Positions 9,107 through 17,579 of a DNA stretch of 64,000 nt are shown piece after piece. The notes beneath the pieces are model-generated. The model was not told where the DNA came from. It was given only the letters and a program-made list of their open reading frames with translations, and made no database searches. This stretch comes from Sunxiuqinia rutila. Lineage in GTDB: Bacteria > Bacteroidota > Bacteroidia > Bacteroidales > Prolixibacteraceae. The first letter of the stretch is position 1, and the number at the start of each line of letters is the position of its first letter. A program made the position numbers and the translations under genes. The stretch lies in contig NZ_JBNGOT010000002.1 of assembly GCF_050589705.1 (NCBI RefSeq), positions 1-64,000 on the forward strand, in the 5' to 3' direction.

Positions 9107-10666
9107 ATGAAGCATATTTTTACATTAATAGTTGCCGCCTTGTTTTTTACGGCTTGTGCGGCACCTCAGAAAGAAAGGAAGCAGGCAGCTTATCAAAATC
9201 CGGTTATTAAAGGAGATTTCCCCGACCCTACAATTATTAGGGTGGGGGATGTGTATTATGCCGCGGGCACCAGTAATGATTTTGCACCCAATTATCCGCT
9301 TTACGAATCAAAGGATCTGATCAACTGGACGCGAATTGGTGCCGTCTTTAGCGAACCGCCCGCTTGGTCTTCAGAAGATTTTTGGGCCCCCGAACTGTAT
9401 TATAAAAACGGAACTTTTTTTGTGTATTACACCACCAAAAGAAAAGACACCGGAATTGCTTGCATCGGAGTGGCAAGTACAAAAAATATTTATGAAGGAT
9501 TTACCGATCACGGAATTATCATCGAATGGGGGGACGAGGCCATTGATGCTTTTGTGTTTCAGGATGAGGATGGTAAGTTCTACATTACCTGGAAAGCATA
9601 TGGCTTGACCGAAGGCCGCGAAATTGAAATCTTAGCTTCTGAATTAAGCGAAGACGGATTGAGTTTAAAAGGTGAGTATTTTTCGCTGACCGATCAATCA
9701 AAAGGCTGGAAAGGCCCTGGACACGAAGGCCAGTGTCTGATAAAACGCAACGGCTATTATTACCTCTTGTATTCGGCAGGTGGTTGCTGCGATAATCGCT
9801 GCGATTACCATGTTATGGTGGCGCGTTCTAAAAATTTAAGAGCGGGCTGGGAACAAAATCCGGAACCTATTTTGCAGGGAGGAGAAACCTGGCGTTGCAC
9901 GGGGCATGGAACGTTGGTGAATACTCCCGACGGACGGTATTTTTACATGTATCATTCATACAATGCCATCGATTTTGAGTTTATCGGGCGGCAGGGAATG
10001 CTGGATGAAATGTTCTGGAACGAAGAAACGGGCTGGCCATACTTTAAGAATGGCACGGCCTCGGTAAGTGCGCCGGTTCCGTTTGAAAATAAAGTGCAAA
10101 GAATTGATTCCGTTTTTACAGACGATTTCTCAACTGACGAATATTTATCGTTTCTGGAATGGGACATAATAGGAGTGAAACCTGATGCGAAAGTAGCAGA
10201 CGGTGAACTGATAATTACTCCGCAGGAAAGCGGTATTTCTTTCTTGGGACTGCGCCCCGAAAAAGGGAATTATGAGCTGGTAGCAGAAGTAATTCCAGCA
10301 AAAGGACGAAATGGAATCGGTATTTATAGCAACACAAATTATTTGTTGAGCCTTGCAGTTGACCAGTCAGGCTTGGTGCTTTACCAGGTGAAAAATGGCG
10401 AAGAGCAAATTCTTTCAGAGATGGCATTGAATAAACCTGCGTCAGTGTTCTTAAAGTATGAAGCTGTTTCCGGACGCTACTTTCAGTTCCTCTGGTCGGA
10501 GAACGGTGAAGACTGGATTCCGGTACAGGTGGATCAGCAACAACTGGTTGACGGGACCTTTCTGGCTCAATGGGGATTTTCTCCCCGCGTTGGTTTTATT
10601 ACCAAAGGAAGCGGTAAAAACGCATTCCACTTTTCATCAGTAACAATAAAGTATCACTATAATTAA
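9107..10666 (+). CDS. GH43 glycosidase with C-terminal beta-sandwich, lipoprotein
   Basis: 519 residues. The signal ends FFTAC (Cys17). The GH43 propeller covers roughly residues 30-330: NPVIKGDFPDPTII (base Asp40), FWAPELYYKNGTFFVYY, EAIDAFVFQDEDGKFYITW (Asp) and GPGHEGQCLI (acid Glu). An unusual Cys cluster, GGCCDNRCDYH, follows. Residues about 350-519 form a beta-rich concanavalin-like domain (GISFLGLRPEKGNYELVAEV, WGFSPRVGFITKG), typical of the GH43 beta-xylosidase/arabinofuranosidase type, where it shapes the active site. The gene lies between two other GH43 genes (gaps of 44 and 15 bases) and is very likely co-transcribed with them. Confidence 0.92.
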   Translation: MKHIFTLIVAALFFTACAAPQKERKQAAYQNPVIKGDFPDPTIIRVGDVYYAAGTSNDFAPNYPLYESKDLINWTRIGAVFSEPPAWSSEDFWAPELYYKNGTFFVYYTTKRKDTGIACIGVASTKNIYEGFTDHGIIIEWGDEAIDAFVFQDEDGKFYITWKAYGLTEGREIEILASELSEDGLSLKGEYFSLTDQSKGWKGPGHEGQCLIKRNGYYYLLYSAGGCCDNRCDYHVMVARSKNLRAGWEQNPEPILQGGETWRCTGHGTLVNTPDGRYFYMYHSYNAIDFEFIGRQGMLDEMFWNEETGWPYFKNGTASVSAPVPFENKVQRIDSVFTDDFSTDEYLSFLEWDIIGVKPDAKVADGELIITPQESGISFLGLRPEKGNYELVAEVIPAKGRNGIGIYSNTNYLLSLAVDQSGLVLYQVKNGEEQILSEMALNKPASVFLKYEAVSGRYFQFLWSENGEDWIPVQVDQQQLVDGTFLAQWGFSPRVGFITKGSGKNAFHFSSVTIKYHYN

Positions 10667-10681
10667 AAATTAAAGGAAAAT

Positions 10682-11674
10682 ATGACTATGCACAAGATTT
10701 CGCATCTTATACTTCTGTCCTCATTTATTTTGTCGTGCCTCACGGGAATGGCGCAAAAAAGAATGGGCAACAACCATAATCCGGTTTTTGAAGGCTGGTA
10801 TGCTGATCCCGAAGGAATTGTTTTCGGTGATAAATACTGGATTTTTCCGACCTATTCCGCTCCATACAACGAACAGGTTTTTATGGACTGTTTTTCTTCA
10901 AGTGACCTGGTAACCTGGGAAAAGCACGAACGGATTATTGACACTACCGAAGTAAAATGGGCCTGGCGTGCGATGTGGGCACCGGCGATTGTTCAGAAAG
11001 ATGACAAGTATTTTCTGTTTTTTGCAGCCAACGATATTCAAAGCGATAACGAGGAAGGCGGAATCGGGATTGGCGTGGCCGATCAGCCCGAAGGCCCCTA
11101 TAAAGACTACCTCGGTAAACCATTGTTAGATAAATTTCACAACGGCGCTCAGCCCATCGATCAGTTTGTTTTTCAGGATAAAGACGGTCAATACTATATG
11201 TTTTACGGCGGCTGGCGGCATTGCAATGTTGCCAAAATGAAGGACGATTTTACCGGGTTTGTTCCTTTCGAAGATGGTACCACTTTTAAGGAAATTACAC
11301 CCGAAGGCTATGTGGAAGGCCCGTTTATGTTTATCCGCAACGGCAAGTATTATTTTATGTGGAGCGAAGGCGGCTGGACAGGTCCCGATTACAGCGTGGC
11401 TTATGCCATTGCCGATTCGCCCTTTGGTCCGTTCAAAAGGATCGGAAAGATTCTGAAGCAAGATCCGAATGTGGCAACTGGAGCGGGGCATCATTCCGTG
11501 ATTCAAGTTCCCGGGACGGATGAATATTACATTGTGTATCATCGCCGGCCTTTGGGCGAAACCGACGGAAACCACCGCGTAACCTGTATTGATCGCATGT
11601 ATTTTGACGAGAACGGCCTTATTAAACCGGTAAAAATTACTTTTGAAGGAGTGCCAAAAAGGAAATTAAAGTAA
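10682..11674 (+). CDS. GH43 glycoside hydrolase, secreted
   Basis: 330 residues, only 15 bases after the previous GH43 gene. The N-terminal segment ending CLTGMAQ looks like a signal-peptidase-I signal, so this enzyme is probably soluble in the periplasm or exported, unlike its lipoprotein neighbours. Either ATG 10682 or ATG 10688 could be the start. Catalytic motifs of family 43: GWYADPEGIV (base Asp42), AMWAPAIVQKDDKYFLFFAA, AQPIDQFVFQDKDGQYYMFYGG (Asp) and GYVEGPFMFIRNGKYYFMWSEG (acid Glu). It is a single-domain, minimal-length propeller. Arabinan or related substrates are common for such enzymes, but this one is not assignable. Confidence 0.92.
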   Translation: MTMHKISHLILLSSFILSCLTGMAQKRMGNNHNPVFEGWYADPEGIVFGDKYWIFPTYSAPYNEQVFMDCFSSSDLVTWEKHERIIDTTEVKWAWRAMWAPAIVQKDDKYFLFFAANDIQSDNEEGGIGIGVADQPEGPYKDYLGKPLLDKFHNGAQPIDQFVFQDKDGQYYMFYGGWRHCNVAKMKDDFTGFVPFEDGTTFKEITPEGYVEGPFMFIRNGKYYFMWSEGGWTGPDYSVAYAIADSPFGPFKRIGKILKQDPNVATGAGHHSVIQVPGTDEYYIVYHRRPLGETDGNHRVTCIDRMYFDENGLIKPVKITFEGVPKRKLK

Positions 11675-11752
11675 TGACGGATTTTATCTAAGAGAGCTTT
11701 GTAAATAAATATTTAGCGAATGAATAGCTCCGTTCTCGAATAGTAGTTTAGC

Positions 11753-12155
11753 ATGGGGTATAAAAAATCAATGAATCGATTTGGAGATGTTACAGAAGTA
11801 CCTAGTGCAGAATACTTGGCAATGACAGAATTGCCAGACAGTCAGGCTGGAAAATTGCAGGATCGTCTATTTTCAATGGGGTTAGACAAAAATACGGTTG
11901 TAACTGATTTACTATTGTGGCGATTATCTTGATACGGATGGCTTTTCTGTCGTATAGAATAAATCCTATAGTAAACTAATTTTAGGGGAATAAATTGAAT
12001 TGTGTCATAACAAGACTAATGCAGGCGAGTCGAATAATTTATCAACAGTAAAATCTCAACTGGCAGACAGTCTTCTTCGCGAATTGAAAAACTGGCTAAA
12101 ATCGGTACATGCAAAACTTCCGACAAAAAATGAGAACCCGGATTTGGATACCTGA
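11753..12155 (+). pseudogene. decayed sulfatase remnant
   Basis: Two short open pieces read as parts of one sulfatase. At 11753-11932 the translation contains YLAMTELPDSQAGKL and MGLDKNTVV, matching the family pattern just before the FTSDNG metal motif. It then runs out of frame to a TGA. At about 11994-12155 another frame reads GESNNLSTVKSQLADSLL, KNWLKSVHAKLPTKNENPD and then a stop, which is the typical sulfatase C-terminus. The roughly 200 codons expected between the two pieces are absent, as is the N-terminal catalytic third. The remnant lies directly before the intact sulfatase at 12199, so it may be a lost paralog from a former sulfatase pair. Confidence 0.68.
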
Positions 12156-12198
12156 TTTAAATACAAGGCTCGATAATTATTACTAAACAATAACAGAA

Positions 12199-13656
12199 AT
12201 GAAGCTGATTCTGATACTAAGTATTACTTTCTTTTTGGCGTATGGTTGTGCTCAAAAAGATAAAAACACAAAAGAAGGTAATAAACCCAATGTAGCCATT
12301 ATTTTTATTGATGATATGGGCTATGGCGATTTAAGTTGCTATGGTGACACGATAGTAAAAACACCTAACATTGATGCCTTAGCTAGTCAGGGAGTTCGAT
12401 TTACAAACTTCTATGTAAATTCCCCAATTTGTTCCCCATCACGTGTCGCATTAAATACCGGGACTTACCCAATGAGGCATAAGATACATTCCTACATTGC
12501 TGGCTCAAGAGAAAACGAAAATCGGGCAATGGCCAATTATCTCGATCCTTCAGTAATGACACTTGCTCGTATCCTGCATAACAATGGTTACGCAACAGGT
12601 CATTTTGGTAAATGGCACATGGGCGGAGGCAGAGATCTTGGCGATGTTCCATATCCTACTGATTATGGCTTCGATAAATCATTGGTTTCTTTTGAAGGAA
12701 TTGGAGACCGGGTTTTATTTCCCGACGATGGATTAAGTAAAGCAAGTGCTAAACTTGGAAAAGGAAATATTGTATGGGCGCCAAAGCATGTTTCAACTTC
12801 TATTTATATCGACAGTGCCCTAACTTTTATACGGAATTGCGACGAACAACCATTTTACATCAATTTGTGTCCGAATGATGTGCATGATCCTCATTTGCCT
12901 CCTTCTGTCAGTGTTGAAAAATGGAAGAAAGTAACTAAAAATCCTTGGGAACAAAAGTTTTTTGCGGTTCTGGAAGAATTGGATAAACAAGTTGGCCGTT
13001 TTATTACAGAGCTGGATAAAATGGGCAAGCTCGAAAATACCATAATATTGTTTGCGAGTGACAACGGACCAACCGATTGGCCTCATTATTATAAGGAAAG
13101 AAGTTACCCTGAAGCCTACGACGGAGAACTTTATGCTCCCGGCTTTACCGGTGGATTGTCGGGACGAAAGTGGAGCTTGTTCGAAGGGGGGATTCGCGAA
13201 CCGTTTTTTGTATTCTGGAAAGGGCACTTTCCATCCAATCAAGTCGATAATGAAACAGTTGTAGCTGCTATGGATATTTTTCCTTCTATCTGTTCGTTAC
13301 TCGGAATTGAACCTCCAAAAGAAATAGACGGAACCGATAAAAGCAACGCTTTCAGAGGGAATATGATGACCGAAACTCCTGCGGTAATGTGGGAATATGC
13401 AAGTAATCCCGGAGGATCTATTTTACCAGGAAATAAAGACAATATCTCGCCAAATCTTGCTATACGAAAAGGGGACTGGAAACTACTTATGAATACAGAC
13501 TCTACCAATGTAATGTTATTTAACTTGATAGATGATCCCAAAGAGAGTAATAATCTTGTTGATGAAAATGTAGATTTGGCTGGGCAACTTGCATCAGATC
13601 TGCTATCGTGGCGAAGAAAAATGCCTGTTGAGATGGTAACTTTTAGGCATAAGTAG
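12199..13656 (+). CDS. formylglycine-dependent sulfatase (S1 family), lipoprotein
   Basis: 485 residues, complete. Lipoprotein signal LAYGC (Cys17). Metal ligands Asp38-Asp39 lie in IIFIDDMGYGD. The formylglycine site is Cys78 in PICSPSRVALNTG, matching C-x-P-x-R, which needs an anaerobic or aerobic maturase encoded elsewhere. Further motifs are GHFGKWHMGG, ILFASDNGP and GGLSGRKWSLFEGGIREPFFVFW. The enzyme removes sulfate esters from a glycan in the periplasm or at the surface. Sulfatases beside GH43/GH92 genes usually mean the locus targets a sulfated algal polysaccharide or a host mucin-like glycan. It is the only intact one of three sulfatase sequences here. Confidence 0.93.
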   Translation: MKLILILSITFFLAYGCAQKDKNTKEGNKPNVAIIFIDDMGYGDLSCYGDTIVKTPNIDALASQGVRFTNFYVNSPICSPSRVALNTGTYPMRHKIHSYIAGSRENENRAMANYLDPSVMTLARILHNNGYATGHFGKWHMGGGRDLGDVPYPTDYGFDKSLVSFEGIGDRVLFPDDGLSKASAKLGKGNIVWAPKHVSTSIYIDSALTFIRNCDEQPFYINLCPNDVHDPHLPPSVSVEKWKKVTKNPWEQKFFAVLEELDKQVGRFITELDKMGKLENTIILFASDNGPTDWPHYYKERSYPEAYDGELYAPGFTGGLSGRKWSLFEGGIREPFFVFWKGHFPSNQVDNETVVAAMDIFPSICSLLGIEPPKEIDGTDKSNAFRGNMMTETPAVMWEYASNPGGSILPGNKDNISPNLAIRKGDWKLLMNTDSTNVMLFNLIDDPKESNNLVDENVDLAGQLASDLLSWRRKMPVEMVTFRHK

Positions 13657-13714
13657 GTGAAATATCATCAGAAAGTAATCAAATCACCATAGTAACAATA
13701 ATAAATACATTTTT

Positions 13715-16225
13715 ATGAATAAGTTTTTTGCAGTTAATGTTTTAGGAATAATCTTGACCGGATTAGTGTTTTGCTCGTGCAGCACCCAGTCAGAAATCCA
13801 AAAGGAAGAAGCTGGGCAGGAGTTCCGCGCGCCGGCTTACCCGCTAATAACAATTGATCCTTATACCAGTGCTTGGTCAATGTCCGACCAGTTATTCGAC
13901 ACGCCGGTAAAACACTGGACAGGTAAAAATCACTCGTTGATTGGCGTGGTTCGTGTTGATGGAGAAACTTATCGTTTTCTAGGTAAAGAAGAAATTCCGC
14001 TCGAGCCGGTTGTTCCGAGCGCGAAATTCGAAGCCTGGGAAGGAAAATACCTTACCAAAAAGCCCGCATCAGGTTGGGAAAAACCGGGTTTTAACGCTGC
14101 ATCGTGGAAAAGTGGAAAAGCAGCATTTGGAACACCAAATACCGCAGAAACGGCTACGCCGTGGGAAACCGAACATATCTGGGTACGCCGCGAATTTACT
14201 ATGCCTGAAGTAAACAGCGAAAGTGATTTGTACCTGGTTTATTCGCACGACGACGATTTTGAATTATATCTTAATGGAAAAGAAATTATAAATACCGGGA
14301 ACCGTGCCAAAAGCAATGTTGTGATGAAGTTGGATAAAAGCTTACTGAATATTGGTGGCGAGAATACGATCGCGGCTCATTGCTGGGATCGTGGAGGTTT
14401 GGCTTATGTTGATTTTGGAATTTTTAAAGAAAGCGACATCCAACCTGTTTTTGCGCAAACAGCAATTCAAAACAGTGTGAAAATTACGGCTACGCAAACC
14501 AAATACGATTTTACCTGTGGCCCGGTTGATTTGCGTGTTGAATTTGTTTCACCGCTGTTGATGGACGATTTGGATCTGCTTTCGCGCCCGGTAAACTACA
14601 TTAATTACGAAGCAGTTTCAACCGACGGAAAATCGCACCACGTAGAAGTTTATTTTGAAGCCACTCCAGAGTGGGCTGTTAACGAGTTAAACCAGGAAGT
14701 AGAAGTAACAAATGGAAAAAACGGTATCATCAACTTCTTAAAAACAGGAACTACTCAGCAACCTGTTTTGGAAAAGAAAGGCGACAATGTGCGCATTGAT
14801 TGGGGATATTTCTACCTGGCATCGCCTGACAATGAAGACAAAGCGCTGGCAGTTGGCGACTTTTCAGATATGAAAAAAACATTTGTTGAAAGCGGAAAAC
14901 TGATGTCAGGACAAGATAAAACCACTGCTGTTCTTTCAAAAGAAATGCCTGTTTTGGCGTGTGCTGAAGTTTTCGAAAATGTTTCTGCCAAGCCGGCCAA
15001 AGGTTATGTAATGCTTGCTTACGATGATATCGAATCCATTCAGTATTTTGGCGAAAACCTGAAAGCATGGTGGACAAAAGATGGTCAGGTGAGTTTTGAT
15101 CAGGTTTTAACTGCTGCTGTCAACGATTACCAAAGTATTATGGAGCGTTGCGATCTAGCGGATAAAAAGATTTACGACGAAGCTTTGGCTGCAGGTGGCG
15201 AAAATTATGCACGTTTGTGTTTGCTGGCTTACCGTCAGGCAATTGCGGCACACAAATTGGTGAAAGATACTGAGGGAAATATTCTTTTCCTTTCAAAAGA
15301 AAACTTTAGCAACGGATCAATTGGGACCGTTGATGTTACTTATCCGTCGGCACCTTTGTTCCTGAAATACAACCCTGAGTTGTTAAAAGGAATGCTGAAC
15401 CCGATTTTCTATTATTCTGAAAGCGGAAAATGGACCAAGCCTTTTGCAGCGCACGATGTTGGTACTTATCCGAAAGCCAACGGACAAACTTACGGAGGCG
15501 ATATGCCGGTTGAAGAATGTGGTAACATGCTGATTCTGACAACGGCCATTGCCGATGTGGAAGGAAATGCTGGTTATGCAGCCGAGCACTGGGAGGTATT
15601 AACCACTTGGGCGGACTACCTGATGGAAAACGGACTTGATCCGGAAAATCAGCTTTGTACCGACGATTTTGCTGGTCACTTTGCACACAACGTAAACCTT
15701 TCCGCAAAGGCAATTATGGGAATAGCCGGTTATGGAAAACTGGCCGAAATGTTGGGTAAAACTGATGTCGCTGAAAAATATACTTCCGAAGCAAAAAGTA
15801 TGGCGCAGGAGTGGATGAAAATGGCTGATGACGGCGACCACTATCGCTTAACGTTTGATAAACCAGGAACCTGGAGCCAGAAATACAACATTGTATGGGA
15901 TAAACTACTCGGCCTTGGAATTTTCCCCAAAGAAGTGGCTCAAACAGAAATTGCTTATTACCTGACCAAACAGAACACATACGGTTTACCGTTGGATAAC
16001 CGCAGAACGTATACTAAATCAGACTGGATTGTATGGATAGCTACTTTAGCTGACGATACCGAAACTTTCCAGAAATTTATCGATCCGGTATATGCTTTTG
16101 TTACTAAAACGCCTGATCGTGTCCCGATGACCGACTGGTACGAAACACCAACAGCAACGCAGGTTGGATTCCAGGCTCGCTCGGTAGTAGGTGGTTATTT
16201 TATTAAAATGCTGGAGAAAAAATAA
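13715..16225 (+). CDS. secreted DUF4965/DUF1793 (glutaminase A-like) protein
   Basis: 836 residues with a lipoprotein signal (LVFCSC; either Cys20 or Cys22 could be the lipid site). The order is a DUF4964-like N-terminus (APAYPLITIDPYTSAWSMSDQLF), an inserted beta-sandwich at about 110-230 (WVRREFTMPE, DDDFELYLNGKEI, like a galactose-binding fold), a DUF5127-like region, then DUF4965 and DUF1793 with an alpha-helical barrel (VEECGNMLILTTAIA, DDFAGHFAHNVNLSAKAIMG, WVIAT-like repeats). These proteins are annotated as glutaminase A but in Bacteroidota they cluster with glycan-degradation genes, so a role on carbohydrates is more likely. It is the last gene of the island and ends 74 bases before a strong hairpin terminator. 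Confidence 0.85.
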   Translation: MNKFFAVNVLGIILTGLVFCSCSTQSEIQKEEAGQEFRAPAYPLITIDPYTSAWSMSDQLFDTPVKHWTGKNHSLIGVVRVDGETYRFLGKEEIPLEPVVPSAKFEAWEGKYLTKKPASGWEKPGFNAASWKSGKAAFGTPNTAETATPWETEHIWVRREFTMPEVNSESDLYLVYSHDDDFELYLNGKEIINTGNRAKSNVVMKLDKSLLNIGGENTIAAHCWDRGGLAYVDFGIFKESDIQPVFAQTAIQNSVKITATQTKYDFTCGPVDLRVEFVSPLLMDDLDLLSRPVNYINYEAVSTDGKSHHVEVYFEATPEWAVNELNQEVEVTNGKNGIINFLKTGTTQQPVLEKKGDNVRIDWGYFYLASPDNEDKALAVGDFSDMKKTFVESGKLMSGQDKTTAVLSKEMPVLACAEVFENVSAKPAKGYVMLAYDDIESIQYFGENLKAWWTKDGQVSFDQVLTAAVNDYQSIMERCDLADKKIYDEALAAGGENYARLCLLAYRQAIAAHKLVKDTEGNILFLSKENFSNGSIGTVDVTYPSAPLFLKYNPELLKGMLNPIFYYSESGKWTKPFAAHDVGTYPKANGQTYGGDMPVEECGNMLILTTAIADVEGNAGYAAEHWEVLTTWADYLMENGLDPENQLCTDDFAGHFAHNVNLSAKAIMGIAGYGKLAEMLGKTDVAEKYTSEAKSMAQEWMKMADDGDHYRLTFDKPGTWSQKYNIVWDKLLGLGIFPKEVAQTEIAYYLTKQNTYGLPLDNRRTYTKSDWIVWIATLADDTETFQKFIDPVYAFVTKTPDRVPMTDWYETPTATQVGFQARSVVGGYFIKMLEKK

Positions 16226-16299
16226 GAAAGCAAAGATAGGGAACCCCATTATGCGTTTTATTTGTTTTCCGCAACCAATTTTTGATTTGGTCCCTCAAA

Positions 16300-16343
16300 A
16301 AAACAAAAGCGCTTAAGTAATTGAATTTAAGCGCTTTTGTTTT
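16300..16343. terminator. bidirectional intrinsic terminator
   Basis: Perfect 17-bp inverted repeat: AAAACAAAAGCGCTTAA at 16300-16316 and its complement at 16327-16343, with a 10-base loop. The A/T ends give a U tract in both directions. It closes the + strand glycan operon and the minus-strand tRNA-Leu transcript. Confidence 0.9.
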
Positions 16344-16361
16344 AATTTGAATCTCTAAAAG

Positions 16362-16447
16362 TGCCCAGAACAAGACTCGAACTTGCACGACCAAAAGCGG
16401 TCACCAGCCCCTCAAGCTGGCGTGTCTACCAATTTCACCATCTGGGC
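16362..16447 (-). tRNA. tRNA-Leu (anticodon GAG)
   Basis: Minus strand, 86 nt. Acceptor stem GCCCAGA pairs with TCTGGGC. The D arm GGTGAAATTGGTAGACAC carries the class II spacing. The anticodon stem CCAGC/GCTGG encloses loop TTGAGGG, giving anticodon GAG. A long variable arm (GACCGCTTTTGGTC) and T loop GTTCGAGTC follow. The discriminator base is A and CCA is not encoded. It decodes CUC/CUU leucine codons. Confidence 0.96.
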
Positions 16448-16739
16448 AATAAACTCTGTATTCGAACCAATTTTTTGATTGCTTACAATAAGCTATTTGG
16501 TGATTCGGCTTTTCGTTAAAAGCGATGCAAATATAAAAAAATTGTCTTTGTTTTGTCTGCTTTTAAGAGGAATTATTCGATCTCCAGTGGCGAAAATTTG
16601 TCAATCGTTAAATTCGCTCAATAGCTGGATGCTATAAGACGATGATATCAAAAGGGATAGTGGTTGTTTATAAATTGATCTTTATTTTTGTTTTGCAAAC
16701 GATTACTTATAAATTTTGCTTTTCGAAGTAAAAAATCCC

Positions 16740-16781
16740 AAAAGATCCTGCACAAACAGGAAGATGTGTGCAGGATCTTTT
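16740..16781 (+). promoter_or_regulatory. 15-bp inverted repeat just upstream of the Nudix regulator
   Basis: Arms AAAAGATCCTGCACA (16740-16754) and TGTGCAGGATCTTTT (16767-16781) are perfectly complementary around 12 bases. The repeat ends 16 bases before the ATG at 16798. No + strand gene lies between the terminator at 16300-16343 and this site, so it is unlikely to end an upstream message. It could be an autoregulatory operator of the downstream regulator or an mRNA hairpin. The rest of 16448-16739 is AT-rich and shows nothing I can name. Confidence 0.6.
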
Positions 16782-16797
16782 ATAGTTTTGAATTATT

Positions 16798-17505
16798 ATG
16801 AAGTTGCCAGATAAATTTTTACCAGAGACGTATCAGGAACATCCGAGACATTACGTGGCAGTGGACTGTGTCATATTTGGTTATGACAAGGGAGAACTGA
16901 AACTGCTTTTATATCCGCGTAGTTTTGAACCATCAAAAGGGGACTGGTCACTGCCGGGTGGTTTTATTCAGGAAAATGAATCGTCTGACCAGGCTGCTGA
17001 GCGTATTTTAAAGAAAACGACCGGCCTGGATAATATCTTTATGGAGCAGGTTGCGGCTTTTACAAATCCCGACAGGGAAAAGGCAGCCAGAGTGATTAGC
17101 TTGGCTTATTATGCGCTTGTACAACTTGATCGGTACGATGAAAGCCTGCTGAAAGAATATGGTGCAGCTTGGTATTCGTTGTTTGAAATGCCAAAACTGA
17201 TTTTTGATCATTCCGAAATGGTGGAACAAGCTTTGAGCAAATTGCAGGTTAAGGCAGGGGCTCATTTGGTGGGTGCTGCGCTGTTGCCAGAGATGTTTAC
17301 GCTTACTCAGTTGCGTCATTTATATGAAGCCATTTTTCAGCGTGAATTGGATCCGGGGAATTTCAGAAAGAAGATATTGTCGCTTGGAATCTTAAAACGA
17401 TCGAATACGAAAGACACCAGTGAATCGAAAAAAGGAGCTTATTTATATACCTGCCTGGAAAAAAGCAGCCAGGAAATGGCTATTGGACGCATTGTAAAGC
17501 TCTGA
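16798..17505 (+). CDS. Nudix-fold winged-helix transcription regulator (NrtR/AraR-like)
   Basis: 235 residues. The N-terminal 150 form a Nudix fold (YVAVDCVIFGY, LPGGFIQENE) and the C-terminal 80 a winged helix (FTLTQLRHLYEAIF, LDPGNFRKKILSLGIL). In the Nudix box the G and first E are kept, but the catalytic R-E-x-x-E-E reads RILKKT, so hydrolysis should be lost and the domain should act as a ligand sensor. In Bacteroidota such proteins include the arabinose regulator AraR, and elsewhere NrtR for ADP-ribose. It lies beside an island with several GH43 genes, so a pentose sensor is a reasonable inference. A 15-bp inverted repeat sits 16 bases before its start. Confidence 0.87.
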   Translation: MKLPDKFLPETYQEHPRHYVAVDCVIFGYDKGELKLLLYPRSFEPSKGDWSLPGGFIQENESSDQAAERILKKTTGLDNIFMEQVAAFTNPDREKAARVISLAYYALVQLDRYDESLLKEYGAAWYSLFEMPKLIFDHSEMVEQALSKLQVKAGAHLVGAALLPEMFTLTQLRHLYEAIFQRELDPGNFRKKILSLGILKRSNTKDTSESKKGAYLYTCLEKSSQEMAIGRIVKL

Positions 17506-17536
17506 TGACAGGAAAAAAAGGATAAGTTTACATCAA

Positions 17537-17579
17537 AATAAAAAGCGGGAGTTTTTAAAACAGACTCCCGTTTTTATTT
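17537..17579. terminator. bidirectional terminator between convergent genes
   Basis: AAATAAAAAGCGGGAGT and ACTCCCGTTTTTATTT pair with one bulged G around a loop of 12 bases. A and T runs on the outer sides suit both directions. It serves the Nudix regulator and the convergent DUF72 gene, whose stop lies inside the hairpin. Confidence 0.85.

Noticed and set aside
11126..11575. 149-codon minus-strand ORF opposite the third GH43 gene
   Set aside because: Complete antisense overlap with a well-supported gene and no recognisable motif.
1..16225. Complete polysaccharide utilisation locus
   Set aside because: No SusC/SusD pair and no hybrid two-component or SusR regulator is present in the window, so only a glycosidase island can be claimed.
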